Assembly: GCA_022496185.1 (NCBI GenBank)
Contig: WTXG01000176.1
Coordinates: 1 to 64,000, forward strand
Origin: Multifurca ochricompacta
Lineage: Eukaryota; Basidiomycota; Agaricomycetes; Russulales; Russulaceae
Length of the DNA: 64,000 bases
Direction: 5' to 3'
Below, piece after piece: positions 33,158 through 44,450 of this stretch (the stretch's first letter is position 1; each line of letters opens with the position of its first letter). The notes under the pieces are model-generated. The model did not search any database. It saw only the letters and a program-made list of their open reading frames with translations, and was not told the DNA's origin. The position numbers and the translations under genes are program-made.

Positions 33158-36100
33158 TTAACTGTTTTTGGGCGCTTCTGGGTGCCGGGCATGGAACTCC
33201 TTGATAAGGACCGGGGCGAAGATATCCCCGGCTGGTTCCCACGAGTTGTCAGAGGGCGGGAATCCCTTCCACTTAATGAGGTAGTACAGTTTGCGCCCTC
33301 GGCCTTGTCGCTTGGAATCTAGAATGCGTTCCACTTCCCACTCCTCTTCTCCATCGATAAGGTCAGGTGGGGGTTTCAGGAAGTTTTCTCCATGCAGGGA
33401 CGTCTCCTTATATGGTGTGAGTAGTCGGGCATGGAAGACCGGATGAATGCGCCATGTCGGGGGAAGTTCAAGTTCGTATGACACATCTGACAGCTTCCTT
33501 GTTATTTTGAAAGGTCCGTGACGTCGGGGCGCCAACTTGGCTGTTGGATGTGATGTGTGAATGTTCTTCCCTTCCAACCATACCAGGTCATTGGTCTGAT
33601 AAGGTGTAAACCCTGTTGGCTTCTCTGTCAGGGTCTTTTGCGCCTTCAATAGGTTCTCATTGGCCGATTTCCTGACCTCTTCCCATTGGCTGATACGCTG
33701 CACGGCTGAAGGGACATTCACCGGCTTTCCCGTCCATGTGGCTCGAGGTGTCCATCCCATGATAAGTGAGAATGGGGAATGTTTTGTAGTGCCATTGGGC
33801 CAGGAGTTGTGTGCGAATTCTGCCGTTGCGAGCCAGTCCGCCCAATCGTCCTGACGTCCGTTACACCAAAAGCGAAGGTACTGCTCGAGCCACTGATTTG
33901 TTCTTTCTGATTGTCCATCTGTCTGTGGGTGGTACGCCGTAGAGATATTTTGGGCAATATTCAGCGTCTTGCAGAGTGCTCTGGCGAATGCGGATGTGAA
34001 GTGTGGGTCACGTCTGAGATAATCTTTTCGGGGAGACCATAGTGTCTGTAGACATGATCTAGGTAGAGTTTGGCCACTCCTTCTGCTGTAATGGACTCAT
34101 TGCAGGGTATGAACAGCGCCGCCTTTGAGCAGTCATGGTCCGTAACGGTCAGGATCGAGTCGAAACCCCTGGAGGTAGGGAGTTTAATGATGAAATCCAT
34201 GGCGATGGTTTGAAATGGTTGTGAAGCTGTTGGCGTAATTGGGAATGGTGCCGGTGGGTGTGGGTGTGTATTCACTTTATTAGCCTGGCATTCGGCGCAT
34301 CCCTTCATGTACTCCTCCACATCTTTTTTCATGTTCGGCCACCAGTAGTCTCATTTGGCAAGTGCGTAGGTGTTAGCAATGCCTGGGTGTCCAGCAGAAG
34401 GGAGGTCGTGGTGAAAATGGATCACCCCCCTCTTAATATTGTTGCCTCCGGTGACAACGAGTCGATCCCCGTCCTTCCACCAGAGGCCGTCGATCCTCTT
34501 TAGGTTATGTGCTTCCGCCCATGTTTCGCACAACTGTTGATTCATGTTTTGTGAAACCTGGGCCCACAAATCCATGTCGTGAAGACTAACAACGGCTGTC
34601 TTCGCAAAAACTTCCTCTGGGAGCACCGTCATGTCATTGTTGTCTTCTGTACCATTATTTAGATCCGGTTGTCTTGATAGGGCATCCGCACAGGCATTAC
34701 GACTCCCAGCAATATGTTTCAGTTCGAAGTTGTATTCTTCGAGCTTGAGGACTTCACGAGCAACCCGTCGGCTTATTTTGTGGGGTTCTTTCCAATAGAG
34801 GAGGTTGGAGTGATCGGTGTGAACAATGGTCTTGTAGGAAGTCCCTGCTAAGTACAGCCGCCAGTGTCGTAACGCTTTTACTATGGCTAGTAGCTCTCTG
34901 TCCCAGATATCATAATTTCGTTCCGCTGGCGAGAATGTTTCTGAATAAAAGGCTACGGGGTGGAGGAGTCCCGTCTCATCTCGTTGATTCAATATGGCAC
35001 CGTTCGCGAAGCGGGATGCGTCAACCTCAAGTTCGAAGGGTTTTTGCAGATCTGGCTGTAAGAGGACCGGTTCTGAGCTGATGATGTTGCAAATTTGTTC
35101 AAAAGCTGTTTGATGTTCCTCTGTCCAGTGCCAAGGGACGTCTTTCTTCAGTAATCCGTTCAGTGGTTGGGCGATCCCGGAGAATCCCCGAACGAAGCGA
35201 CGATAGAAGTTACAGAAACCAATAAAAGACTGTACGTCCTTGACACATGTAGGCACTGGCCATTCCCGGACTCCTTGCACCTTTACAGGGTCCATTCGCA
35301 CCTGTCCTTCTTCTAGGATAACTCCTAGGTACTCTACACTTGGCTGTTCGAATGAGCATTTGGCGGGCTTAAGGTACAGATCGTGTTCGTGAAGGATGTC
35401 CAACACCTGATGCACTCGCTTTCGATGGTGAGTCAGGTTGTTCGTAGTGGCAACCAATATGTCGTCCATGTAAACCACTACTTCGCCAGTGAGAATGAGG
35501 TCGCGGAAGATGTGGTTCATCATTGATTGGAAGGTAGCAGGTGAGTTGGTAAGGCCAAAAAACATAACATTCGGTTCGAACAGCCCCTGATTGGTCTTAA
35601 AGGCCGCTTTACATTGATCCCCGTCCTTGATTCGAATGTTATTGTATCCCCAGCGGACGTCCATTTTGGAGAATAGGGACTTATCCCTCATGGTGTCGAT
35701 GAGTTCCGAAATAAGTGGCAAGGGGTAGGCGTTCTTCACAGTGTAGGCGTTTATCCGTCAGTAATCTTGAACGGGTCGAAGTTTGCCATCTTTCTTCTTG
35801 ATGAAGAAGAACAGCGATGCGTATGGTGATTTCGACGGTCTAATGTATCCTTTTGCAAGATGCTCCTCCAGGAACGTTGTAAGCGCGGTTTGTTCTGCCT
35901 GTGACAATGGGTAAATTTTGCAATCAATTGCTGATGGGGTATCAGGTATGAAGTCAATGGCATGATCCCATGGTCATGCAGGGGGGAAGCGTTGCGATTC
36001 CTCCTCTGAGAACACTTTCCAGTGTCTATGGTACTCCGCTGGCACCACTTCTTCAAATGTCTTTTCTGTATGTCCTTCTATTGCCTTCTGCGCGAGCTCT

Positions 36101-36633
36101 GATGCTTTGGTGACGAAACAGCAGCCTGGATCCTCCTCTGTTGTTACTGCCGCTACAGTGTGTCGGGCTGTGTAGTCATACCCCATAGATGTAATGAGCA
36201 CAGGGTAGGAGTCTTTGTTCATCGTCGCATCACCCCAATTGATCTTAGGTTCAAATGTGGCGAGCCAGGGATATCCCAGGACCAAGTCTTCTCCACCTAA
36301 ATTGGTGACTAGGAAGCGTATTGTCTTGGTCTGCTCCCCTACTTGGACGTTCAAATCGGTGTAATGCGTAATCTTTCCTGCTCGATTGGCAGTTCCATCA
36401 ATATTCCAGATATTCTTTTCTTGGGGAAGTGCCAACATTCCTAGTCCCATGGTTTTCACCATTTGTGGACTGATAAAATTGTCGGTAGCTCCTGAGTCAA
36501 TCAGGATGTCACGATCGGCCGTTCTCTGTGTAGTCTCGAAATGTACTGGTATTTTCAGCGATTTGAAGCGACTAGTATACACAGAGGTTACATGTAGTGC
36601 TCGCGCCCAGGCCGATGGGTTTGAGCCAATCAA
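33158..36633 (-). pseudogene. GyC pol: protease, RT, RNase H, integrase, chromodomain (broken)
   Basis: From the frameshift site it encodes the protease (ILIDSGATDNFISP), RT ([20 protein letters not shown]), RNase H (LEVDASRF, WDRELLAIVKAL, HTDHSNLLYW), integrase, GPF motif and chromodomain (YYLIKWKGFPPSDNSWEPAGD). TGA stops sit at 35974-35976, 35758-35760 and 34351-34353. In each case GyB or GyD has CGA, or another codon that fits Arg. One base is missing in the integrase SDRDPRF motif near 34010. The chromodomain is expected to target integration to heterochromatin. Confidence 0.88.
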
Positions 36634-38138
36634 AAATCCTTCTTTGCGAATGCCTTTTCCACTAGGATGGCTCGCACCTCTTTGCTCTCCTTCATCATGC
36701 TGGCCCATATGTCCTGCGCCTTTTCTTCCTTTGTCCTTTTGTCGACGGTTGGTGGATTGTTCTGGACTGGCGCGACTGTTGCTTCCGCCGCTCGTACCCC
36801 CTTTTTTGGGCATTCCCTGGACATATGCCCTTGCGCCTTGCAGCGAAAACACCTTCCTTCTTTCATCAACGTTCGCCTCTCGTCCTCCGTGAGCGCAGCC
36901 CGGGCTCTAGTTCTGTCAGCAGAGGTATCCATGGCGTTCGGATCCCTTTGGCTAGTGTGCGTGGGTTTGACTCCGAAGGCGGCCTTCCACTGATCGCGGG
37001 TCTTTCCCTTCTTTGTGTCGACCCCAAAACGCGTCTGGAAATCGAGGTAATCTTGCTGCTGTCGGCGAGCAGCATCGACCCATGTATCCCAATCATTGGG
37101 ATGATGAAACTGGATGATGTTCTTCACCAATGGGTTGGGCAACCCCTGGGAGAAGAGGTCCAGTGTGGCCTCTTCATCGGTGTCATAGCCGGCTCTGTTG
37201 GCCAGACTTCTGAACTTTGCTACATAAGTGTCGAGTTCTCCCTTCTCCATTCTAAGGGACTTAAGCTCTCAAGCAGCCTTTTGTTTGGCCTGCCCATCTG
37301 TGAACGCGTCTTTAAATCTTTGGGCAATGGTTTCCCAAAGGCCCTCGCTAGTGGTGCGACGACCACCCTCAATTTGTTCATTCAGCCACTCCAGCTGCTC
37401 CATGGTCCAATCGTCTACAGCCTCCCCTCGGATCAGAGAAAGGAAGAGGTTTGCACGTTGGAAGGGGTTAATGATCTGGGGAACATCATGGTTGAAGTTC
37501 TTAAAGGTCGTGAACTCCAGCATGAATTTCTTGCTTTGCGACCAATCCCCAGTGAACGTCTGGGGCAGTACTCCTGACAATCGCCCCGATGGTGGGGGAA
37601 TGTTGGGTGGTAACATGGCTGGCAGCGGTGGAGGGGGGGGTGCTGGGTCTGGGAGCTGGGCGGCGATAGTAGACATGTTTTGGTAAAATGGGGTGACAGT
37701 GTTGGTGGACTTTATTGAAATCTGGGGAGTTGTCAAAGCAGGGGCTCTGGATGTGACAACTGCTGGTGCAACTGGGGTTGTAGTCGACGCTAATACCAGT
37801 GCTTCTTCACTATGTCCTTCTACGTACTCTTCTGGCTCAGAGTCCGTAACAATGGCCGGGGGATTTTCTCTCCACGGTCCTAATCCAAATTCAGGTGGGG
37901 CGGGTCCTGTAGTGACCCAAGAGTGTCGGCTGTCTGAGTATCGGATACGATACCAAACCCTCTTTTCGTCGTCGTATTCTACCGGTTGGTATCTTCCGTC
38001 GTGATAGACGTAGTATCCAAACTCGGACTCAAAATCTTTCCAGGTGGCAGAGCCAAGTACTTGTTGTGAAAGGTCAGGCTCGTCCCTTCGTTCGATCGGT
38101 TCTTCTTTAAACAGGGTCTGACTGCGGCTGGAAGCCAC
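36630..38138 (-). pseudogene. GyC gag with CCHC zinc knuckle (one nonsense codon)
   Basis: Gag opens at a GTG (38138) with no in-frame ATG until the methionine of MSTIAAQL, about 155 codons later. It contains a Pro-rich linker, a capsid-like region (FMLEFTTFKNFN, LFLSLIRGEAVDDWTMEQ) and the knuckle CFRCKAQGHMSREC. A TGA at 37269-37271 replaces the Arg codon found in GyD (CGG) and GyB. It ends with GATTTTTGA, the presumed frameshift site into pol. Confidence 0.85.
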
Positions 38139-38157
38139 GATGAGAGACTCGACTTGA

Positions 38158-38726
38158 TGTTACGTCCAGTGCGGGACGTTCCACACGACTTGTGTGACAG
38201 CGTAGTACAGGGATTCGGATAAGAAACCAATGGGGTCTCTTGGAGTGAAGCGTGACGAGTCAAAGTCAAAGAGGCTGTACTCTGAGACAATGGTGAGCGG
38301 AAAGTGCCAGAAGCACTTGAGACAGACAGATGCGTTCAAGAGAACAAGTCCAGAAGACTAGCACTGATGTATTCAATAAGTCGAGTCTAAGGTCTACTGA
38401 GTAGCTATAGCGGACTTATATACGTAAGGCAGTGGGCATCTACGAGATAAGGATACGGAGTCAAGTGGGCCCGAATATCTGAAAGCGGAGGGCGTAAAGC
38501 CTGGCTTCTACTGATAGGGGATTAAGTAAATGTCCGATCGTATGATAAAGAGATAAGAGATAAGTGAAGAAACACGTAAGTAAACATGTACAAGCAGACA
38601 GGTCATGACGAAGAGCATGTGACGGATCCCACGATGGAGACGTGATCTGGTAGTGAAGTGTGGGCGGCAGGGAAGGGTCGTCGCTGGGCAAGAAAAAGAA
38701 CATGGGAAGCGATGGGGTTCGTAACA
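38158..38726 (-). repeat. GyC 5' LTR (right copy)
   Basis: 569 bp, TGTTACG..GTAACA. On the minus strand it holds a TATATAAG box and the transcript start AGACTCGACTT, complementary to the priming site at 38145-38155, 2 nt outside the LTR. Confidence 0.92.
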
Positions 38727-39227
38727 CCTGAACTATCAGGTCGCTACCGGCTCATCTCAACAATTCGCGGACACTGTGTCAGTAGATAGAACAATATAAA
38801 GTTGCAAGGACAGTCTAAAAGTAGTCTATAATGTATTCTAGAAGGTGCCAGACCATGTAAATAGACTGTGCGTGATCACATATGTGTCCATAACTGATTG
38901 CTGTCTCATTTTGCATCGGACATATTATCTGATCTGGCACTTTGTAGGATAGTAGTAATAGGCATATTATTGCTGTATAAGCAGAACTAAACATCTCTGA
39001 CTACCTCAAGCCTTACGCATGCATCAACCTCCATTCTGCGCAGTTATCTTACAGGCCTTTTCATTGTCATCTACCTATAGCAACACATGGCATCTTATCT
39101 TATATTTCCTAACCGACATCTATACTTTTTTTTCTGGGTCCGGGCATAAAACAACCCCATTTCTCAAATTTAGACTTTTACAAACCAACATTCTCAAATT
39201 TAGACTTTCTGAGTATATTGTTTCAAA

Positions 39228-42200
39228 ATGTCCCCCTCCAGCTCTAGCAAAGCCGCTCCCAATTTACGTCCTTCGAGCTCTCGCAAACGAAAGCAGACTA
39301 CGTGCGTCCTAGAGAATGCTGATCCGCTGCTAACAAAGAATAAGAAAGCAAAGAAGTCACCGCATTCATTGACAAACCCAAGCCAAGCACTGCTCCCTAC
39401 TAAGGACACAAGTGCTGGTAGTTTTGGAAGCCGGCAGGCCTCCAATGACATTGAAGACATTGAAGATGAAGATGATCTTGTCGAAGGCCAAATAATAGAG
39501 GCCGCTGATGGAAGCAACGATGACGACAATGATCCTAGTGGTTCTAGCATCATAGTGATTGATGATGATGAACCTGAGGAGTCTGCAGAAGATGAACTAA
39601 GTCAGTCATTTCCCGCACAATGTCACTGTCTTTTCTAAAACGCGCATAGAGAGACTTTCGAAATATTGGAACTCACCAATCTATGCCTTTTTCAAACCAT
39701 ATCCCCGCGTTGATCACATTGATGGCCGTCGAGCTCATGTCTTTGAGTGTAATGCAAAGCACTGCAAAGGGAAAGGTCAGCATTACCGGCACATCTGACG
39801 TTACCTGGATACAGGGGATGCCAAATCAACAAGCAACTTGAGGCGTCATGTTAAACTCTGTTGGAGAAAGGAGATTATAGAGACCGCGGACCAGAGTAAG
39901 GATGTCTGCGCTGCACGAGAGGCCATGGAAAACACTACATTGAAAAATGGGTCAATTACTGCAATGTTTGAGAGGACTAACTTCAATAAAGTAACTTACT
40001 CTTATCGGCAACATACCAAGACAGAATCACGGTATGTCACCACCAATAGAGAGCTGCGACCATACTGAGATTGTTCTTGACTGTGGCAGCATGGAGATTG
40101 TTCGATGGGTTTCGGAAAGCATTCGACCCTTTAACATTGTCAAGGATCGGGGGTTTCAGTCACTGATGAAAACTGGGAGGCCTGAATGCTACATACCTTC
40201 ACCTTTCACTGTGTCCCGCGATGTCAAGAATGTCTTTGTTCGGTGTCGCCGGAGGATTGCATTGATGCTACAGGTGTGTGAATGTGATGTCTATATCAGA
40301 GCTGAAATGTTGACTTATGCTTTACAGGAATACAATGGCGCCTTGAACTTTGCGACAGATGCTTGGACGTCGCCTAACCACAAGGCTTATGTTGCTGTTA
40401 TGGTCCACTTTGAGTGGGATGGTGTCCCTGTTGCCATGCTTCTCGATCTCGTTGAGGTGGCCATGTCACATTCAGGATTGAACCTTGCTGCCACATTTGC
40501 AAAGATCCTTGATGATTTTGGTATTGCTGATAAGGTCAGTATCCAAACAAGTGATGAGGAATATATAAACTTAACACATTCCCATAGATCCTAAGCATCA
40601 CTTGTGACAATGCAACCAATAACGACAGAATGGTTGATGAACTAAAAACCCTCCTTGCCAAATTCACTGGCCCAGCAAGTCGAACACGTTGCTTTGCACA
40701 CATCATCAACCTGATTGCTAAGACTGTCATTCGACAATTTGACATTCCACAGGCACAAGATGGTGAGATCATTGACAAGGCAATGATCACATTACGCATG
40801 CTAGCAGGAGATCTTGATGTTGAGGAAGTATTGACCCAGGCAGATGGTGGTGATGATGATGATGATGACGACAATGAAGATGGTGAAGGATGGGTGGATG
40901 AGCGCCAAGGGATGTTGGAGCTGGAGTTGGACGATCTTGATGGTGATGTACAACCAGTGTGAACAATGTTGGTGAAGGTGCGTCCAGTTGGCGCTAATGC
41001 TGTAGATCTCTGACTAAGCACCCATGCTAGATCCGCAAGATAGCGTTCGCAATCAAAAACTCATCAACACTCATCCTCCCAAAATGGGTTTCCACTCTCA
41101 AAGACCTCAATCTCAGTTGTCGTATGATGCCCCGGGACGTGTCCACCTGATGGAACTCGACATATGACATGCTGAACTTTGCTGTGACATATTCTGAAGC
41201 ACTGGACATTATCACTGGTGACCGGGAGATGAAGCTGAGGCAGTACGAGATGGACACGAATGAATGGGAGATAGCTCGTCAGCTGTGCCAGGTTCTAAAG
41301 GTGAGTTTTCATACCTTGTTTGATTCTTTTACTCATTCTGTCCAGATCTTCAAGGACGCGACACTCTTTTTCTCCCGTGATGGCATCCCAAGCATTGCAA
41401 TGGTCATTCCTGCCATGGACCACATTGATGAGGTTCTTGCCACCAATGCACTCAATCCGCGATATCCCTTGTCTATTCAAGCTGCACTTACAATGGCAAA
41501 GAAAACCCTTAACCGGTACTACAGCAAAACGGATCTTTCTGAGGTTTATAGGATTGCTATGGGTATGTACTTGCATTTCTACCACATTATGCATTCAGCC
41601 AATCATTTCCCTAGTTCTCCACCCTCGACACAAGCTAGAGTACTTCAGAAATGCTGGCTGGACAGAAGAGTGGATCACAACATCACTGAAAATCGTTCGA
41701 GACCGATTTGAGGGCACCTACAAAGTTGCTACAGTAGACAAAGATAAAGAGATGTTTGAAGAAGTAAGTACTAATAATTTTACCTTGTGATCCAAGTATT
41801 AACATTAACATTGAATCCATAGGCCAGAGGATCGCCCTCGAAGAACGTGTTTGACAATCTTCCTGTGTTTGCTGCACCCAAACCCTCAAATCTACAAGAC
41901 AAGCTGGAGCGCTTCCCCAGCACAGACCCAGAGTATGTAAAGGATGCTCTTGCTTGGTGGTATGAGCATCGACTCATGTACCTGTGGCTTTCTCGAATGG
42001 CAATGGATTATCTCACAATACCAGGTAAGTAATGAAATTGTTATAAGAGTTTTTGGGTCTACTAATACACATATTTCAGCAACATCTGTGAATGTCGAGC
42101 GGGTTTTCAGCACAGGCTGCGTTCTTTTGTCACATCTCCGCTCTCGCCTCTCAGTTCAGTCAACTCGAGCTTTGATGATGGTTGGGGAATGGAGCAAGCT

Positions 42201-42297
42201 GGGATATGTAAAGAATAGTGATGTGAAAGCTGCAACTATTCTCCCAGAGGTTGAGGGAGAGGAGGAGGAGCTTGAGGAAGATTGGGATTTGATTTGA
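39228..42297 (+). pseudogene. hAT transposase with BED zinc finger, multi-exon, three nonsense codons
   Basis: The first exon (39228-39600) encodes a Ser-rich, acidic N-terminus. After an intron a BED-type zinc finger follows (WNSPIYAFFKPY, ECNAKHC, RYLDTGDAKSTSNLRRH, LCW). Later exons give the RNase-H-like core: the first Asp in FATDAWTS, the second in SITCDNATNNDRM, the CxxH insertion region (RCFAHIINL), and the hATC dimerisation region with the catalytic Glu in SVNVERVFSTG near the end. Introns of about 50-60 nt separate the exons. TGA codons interrupt the frame at 39796-39798 (zinc finger), 40960-40962 and 41148-41150 (in the STRWNSTYD motif), each at an expected Arg. It is an inactive Ac-like transposase. 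Confidence 0.88.
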
Positions 42298-42335
42298 CTG
42301 GCATTATTTACTAGTATAATCAGTAACTACTTATA

Positions 42336-42925
42336 TGTTATGAACCCCATCCCTCCCTGTCTTTTTCCTCTTACCTAACGACGACCCCTCTTTGCCACCT
42401 ACCCTCCATTACCAGATCACGTCTCCATTGTGGGATCCCTCACGTGCCCTGCTCCCTTCCCCGTGACTGTCTTTGTCTCTGTTTGTGTTACTGTACATGT
42501 GTTTGACTTGCTATTGCTTATCTCCTATCTCTTATCTTTACGAACGGACACTTACTTAATTCCCTATCAGAAGCCAGGCTTTACGCCCTCTGCTTTCATA
42601 TATTCGGGCCCACATGACTCTAGGTTATCTTATCTTTAGACACCCACTCGATTACGTATATAAGCCCGCTGTAGCTACATTGTAGACTTCAGACTCGACT
42701 TATTGAATACATCGGTGCTTGTCTTCAGGACTCCCCTTTGTCTCTTGAACGTCTTCTCGTCTCAGTGCTTCCAGCACTCTCCGCTCAACATCGTCTTAGG
42801 GTACAGCCTCTAAGACTTTGACTCATACCCTCCCGAACTCCAAGAGATCTTATTGGTCTCTTATCCGAACCTACGAATCGCGCTGTCACACAAGTCGTGT
42901 GGAACGTCCCGCACCGGACGTAACA
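42336..42925 (+). repeat. GyD 5' LTR
   Basis: It runs TGTTATG..GTAACA. The TATATAAG box is at 42657-42664 and the inferred transcript start AGACTCGACTT at 42691-42701. No ATG occurs from that start to the end of the LTR. Confidence 0.93.
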
Positions 42926-42927
42926 TC

Positions 42928-42938
42928 AAGTTGAGTCT
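42928..42938 (+). promoter_or_regulatory. GyD self-priming primer-binding site
   Basis: AAGTTGAGTCT starts 2 nt after the LTR and pairs over 11 nt with the inferred transcript 5' end AGACTCGACTT, with one G-U pair. GyB and GyC have the fully matched AAGTCGAGTCT at the same place. The 11-nt length and 2-nt offset are those of Tf1-type self-priming. Confidence 0.75.
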
Positions 42939-42944
42939 CTCATC

Positions 42945-44450
42945 GTGGCTTCCAGCCGCAGTCAGACCCTGTTTAAAGAAGAACCCATTGAACGAAGGGA
43001 CGAGCCTGACCTTTCACAGCAAGTACTTGGCTCTGCCACCTGGAAAGATTTTGAGTCCGAGTTTGGATACTACGTCTATCACAACGGAAGATACCAACCG
43101 GTAGAATATGACGACGAGAAAAGAGTTTGGTATCGTATCCGATACTCGGATAGCCGACACTCTTGGGTTACTACAGGACCCGCTCCCCCTGAATTCGGAT
43201 TAGGACCGTGGAGGGAGAACCCCCCGGCCATTGTTACGGACTCTGAACCAGAAGAGTACATAGAAGAACAAAGTGAAGAAGCACTGGTATTAGCATCGAC
43301 TACATCCCCAGTTGCACCGGCAGTTGTCATGTCCAGAGCCCCTGCTTTGACAACTCCCCAGATATCCATACAGTCTACCGACACCGTCACCCCATTTATC
43401 AGAATATGTCCACCATCGCAGCCCAACTCCCGGATCTGGCTCCTCCTCCTCCACCCCCACCTGCCATGCTACCACCCAACATTCCCCCACCATCGGGGCA
43501 CCTATCAGGAGTATTGCCCAGACGTTCACAGGAGACCGGTCACAAAGCAAAAAATTTATGTTGGAGTTCACCACTTTCAAGAACTTCAACCACGATGTCC
43601 CCCAAATCATAAACCCCTTCCAACAGCCAACCTCTTCCTGTCACTGATTAGAGGAGAGGCCGTAGATGACTGGACGATGGAACAGCTGGAATGGCTGAAC
43701 GAACAAATTGAAGGTGGTCGTCATACCACGAGCGAAGGCCTCTGGGAAACTATCGCCCAGAGGTTCAAGGATGCCTTTACAGACGGGCAGGCTAAGCAGA
43801 AAGCCGCTCGGGAACTCAAGGCCCTGAAAATGGAAAAAGGAGAGTTGGACGCCTATGTAGCAAAGTTCAGGAGCTTGGCCAACAGGGCCGGTTACGATAC
43901 GGATGAAGAAGCCACGTTGGACCTCTTCTCCCAAGGATTACCCAACCCACTGGTGAAGAACATCATCCAGTTCCATCACCCCAATGATTGGGACACATGG
44001 GTGGATGCTGCCCGACGACAACAGCAGGATTACTTAGACTTCCAAACACGCTTTGGGGTCGACACGAAGAAAGGAAAGACCCGCGACCAGTGGAAGGCCG
44101 CCTTTGGAGTTAAACCCACACATGTCAGTCAGAGGGATCCAAATGCCATGGACACCTCTGCCGACAGAACCAAAGCGCGGGTCGCACTCACGGAAGACGA
44201 ACGACAGACCTTGATGAAGGAAGGGAGGTGCTTTCGTTGTAAAGCCCAGGGGCACATGTCGAGGGATTGCCCGAAGAAGGGAGCACGGGCGGCGGAAGCA
44301 ACGGTCACGCCCATCCGTAACAATCCGCCAACCGTCGACAAAAAGACGAAAGAAGAAAAGGCACAGGACATCTGGGCCAGCATGATGAAAGAAAGCGAGG
44401 AAGTGAGGGCCATCATCGTAGAAAAGGCATTCGCAAAGAAGGATTTTTGA
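42945..44450 (+). CDS. GyD gag: capsid-like region and CCHC knuckle (three one-base deletions inside)
   Basis: The frame opens at GTG GCT TCC (42945), only eight codons after a stop, and has no ATG near its start. The N-terminal block (TWKDFESEFGYYVYHNGRY, WYRIRYSD) is shared by all copies. Between about 43392 and 43626 three single-base losses (in TTTT, in CCCC, and in CAACGAGCC) shift and then restore the frame, so the Pro-rich linker is misread there. The later part gives the capsid-like LFLSLIRGEAVDDWTMEQ, TYVAKF-like AYVAKFRSLANRAGY, and the knuckle CFRCKAQGHMSRDC. It ends at a TGA overlapping pol. Confidence 0.85.
   Translation: MASSRSQTLFKEEPIERRDEPDLSQQVLGSATWKDFESEFGYYVYHNGRYQPVEYDDEKRVWYRIRYSDSRHSWVTTGPAPPEFGLGPWRENPPAIVTDSEPEEYIEEQSEEALVLASTTSPVAPAVVMSRAPALTTPQISIQSTDTVTPFIRICPPSQPNSRIWLLLLHPHLPCYHPTFPHHRGTYQEYCPDVHRRPVTKQKIYVGVHHFQELQPRCPPNHKPLPTANLFLSLIRGEAVDDWTMEQLEWLNEQIEGGRHTTSEGLWETIAQRFKDAFTDGQAKQKAARELKALKMEKGELDAYVAKFRSLANRAGYDTDEEATLDLFSQGLPNPLVKNIIQFHHPNDWDTWVDAARRQQQDYLDFQTRFGVDTKKGKTRDQWKAAFGVKPTHVSQRDPNAMDTSADRTKARVALTEDERQTLMKEGRCFRCKAQGHMSRDCPKKGARAAEATVTPIRNNPPTVDKKTKEEKAQDIWASMMKESEEVRAIIVEKAFAKKDF
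44442..44450 (+). promoter_or_regulatory. gag-pol minus-one frameshift site
   Basis: GAT TTT TGA contains a run of five T directly before the gag stop. A minus-one slip of the Phe codon leads into TTG ATT GGC, where pol begins. The same nine bases are found at the gag ends of GyB and GyC. No downstream pseudoknot was assessed. Confidence 0.6.

Larger units (their letters stand above)
31282..38726 (-). mobile_element. GyC: Ty3/gypsy chromovirus inserted in the hAT left arm
   Basis: A 7445-bp element on the minus strand with LTRs 31282-31857 and 38158-38726 and a perfect 5-bp target duplication CCTGA (31277-31281, 38727-38731). The LTRs differ at 8 or 9 CpG sites and by one 7-bp indel. It has a self-priming site at 38145-38155 and a polypurine tract at 31858-31873. 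Coding order on the minus strand is gag, pol, ORF3. It carries six TGA stops at expected Arg codons and at least two one-base deletions, so it cannot make its proteins. Confidence 0.92.
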
